A stretch of 64,000 nucleotides of DNA from Gammaproteobacteria bacterium (GTDB taxonomy: Bacteria > Pseudomonadota > Gammaproteobacteria > UBA6429 > Thiohalophilaceae): the NCBI GenBank assembly GCA_016194635.1, contig JACQBC010000021.1:1-64000 (forward strand). The letters run 5' to 3'. Both the position numbers and the translations under genes were made by a program. Position 1 is the stretch's first letter. The number at the start of each line of letters is the position of its first letter. The notes beneath the pieces are model-generated. The model was not told where the DNA came from. It saw only the letters and a list, made by a program, of their open reading frames with translations, and ran no database searches. Shown piece after piece: positions 63,569-64,000 of this stretch.

Positions 63569-64000
63569 TTAGATCGACTGGCACAACCGCGGCCAGGGAT
63601 AGCCTTGCTGCTTCAGGTCAGCAAGCTGTTCACGGATCGTGGTTCGCCAGTCTTTTTCAGGAACATAACCTAGCTTACGCGTGGCGTAATCACTCGGGCA
63701 GATCCAGTTCTCGCACAGGTGCACGATCGAGCGGGTGAGAAACGGGTGACCGGGTAAGAGCGGATGGAGCATCTCCATCAACCCACCGAAGGCGTAACCG
63801 GCCGGATACGGGACGCTGTACAGCGGTTTGGGAAAGCCGGTCTCGGCAGCGATCAAGCTCACCACCTCGCGCAACGTCGGGAACTCGGCTCCGCAGATAT
63901 TGAACGACTCGTAAGCGTCGAGTCCCCCGGCGACAGATGCCCGCGCAAAGGCCTGTCCTAGATCGGTGTCCGCCACCAGCGCTTGGCGTTTATGCCCACC
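63569..64000 (-). CDS. NAD-dependent epimerase/dehydratase, 5' partial
   Basis: The frame is open to the window edge; only the C-terminal ~144 residues are visible. They contain YESFNICGAEFPTLREVVSLIAAETG, YSVPYPAGYAFGG and the C-terminal ATRKLGYVPEKDWRTTIREQ, typical of the epimerase/3-beta-HSD superfamily. The nucleotide-binding end lies outside the window, so substrate class is uncertain. Confidence 0.85.
   Translation of the reverse strand, partial: GGHKRQALVADTDLGQAFARASVAGGLDAYESFNICGAEFPTLREVVSLIAAETGFPKPLYSVPYPAGYAFGGLMEMLHPLLPGHPFLTRSIVHLCENWICPSDYATRKLGYVPEKDWRTTIREQLADLKQQGYPWPRLCQSI

Noticed and set aside
1-64000. CRISPR array, rRNA or tRNA genes
   Set aside because: No regularly spaced direct repeats with unique spacers and no cloverleaf or rRNA signature was seen anywhere in the window.

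Overview
The window looks like a chromosomal segment from a Gram-negative gammaproteobacterium, probably a free-living or environmental lineage near the Chromatiales. The evidence is indirect: outer-membrane usher and beta-barrel proteins, an RND exporter, PilZ, GGDEF and HDOD signalling proteins, a PA2778/PA2779-type pair, a YfaZ-type porin and a PrkB-type phosphoribulokinase. No rRNA, tRNA or CRISPR array was recognised.

Region 1 (1-17.5 kb) is accessory. It is bounded by two C-terminal remnants of the same IS3-type transposase in opposite orientation (1-141 and 17256-17446), both ending in the same TTGACCACTACA. Inside are an orphan Imm11-like immunity gene, an IS91 remnant, a PhnD-like binding protein with a GGDEF-EAL enzyme (the pair flanked by direct copies of a ~174 bp repeat), a divergent MocR regulator and membrane protein with a perfect inverted repeat between them, a decayed IS3 copy, a compact archaic-type chaperone-usher pilus operon (pilin, chaperone, usher, tip), a VapBC-like module, a small MscS channel and a secreted-protein gene frameshifted at an A8 tract.

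Region 2 (17.5-33.4 kb) is mostly housekeeping and stress functions: macrodomain protein, purple-acid-phosphatase-like enzyme, LTA-synthase-like sulfatase overlapping purD, RelE/Phd pair, prkB with a FIST protein, a c-type cytochrome and a CusRS-like two-component system sharing a CusR-type box, a HinT-like protein, an HD hydrolase, typA and a patatin.

Region 3 (33.4-57.6 kb) is rich in signalling: a 1091-residue CheA-like kinase next to a cNMP-rhodanese protein, a YbaK-HDOD protein, a five-gene operon with PA2778/PA2779 and YfaZ, a rhomboid protease, a zinc-finger/TPR membrane protein, a MerR regulator, an Rrf2 regulator without iron-sulphur cysteines, two PilZ proteins and an HDOD-GAF protein. 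A candidate small RNA with its own terminator lies at 49189-49330.

Region 4 (57.7-64 kb) is a minus-strand export cluster: SDR, RND permease, lipoprotein-sorting protein and beta-barrel, with a truncated duplicate of the RND gene and a partial epimerase at the edge.

The most unusual signal is a dispersed intergenic palindrome (15.0, 23.0, 33.3 and 57.6 kb, with a remnant at 26.7 kb). It has a conserved core and hexaloop, while its stems change sequence yet stay complementary, and in one copy the outer arms are entirely different.
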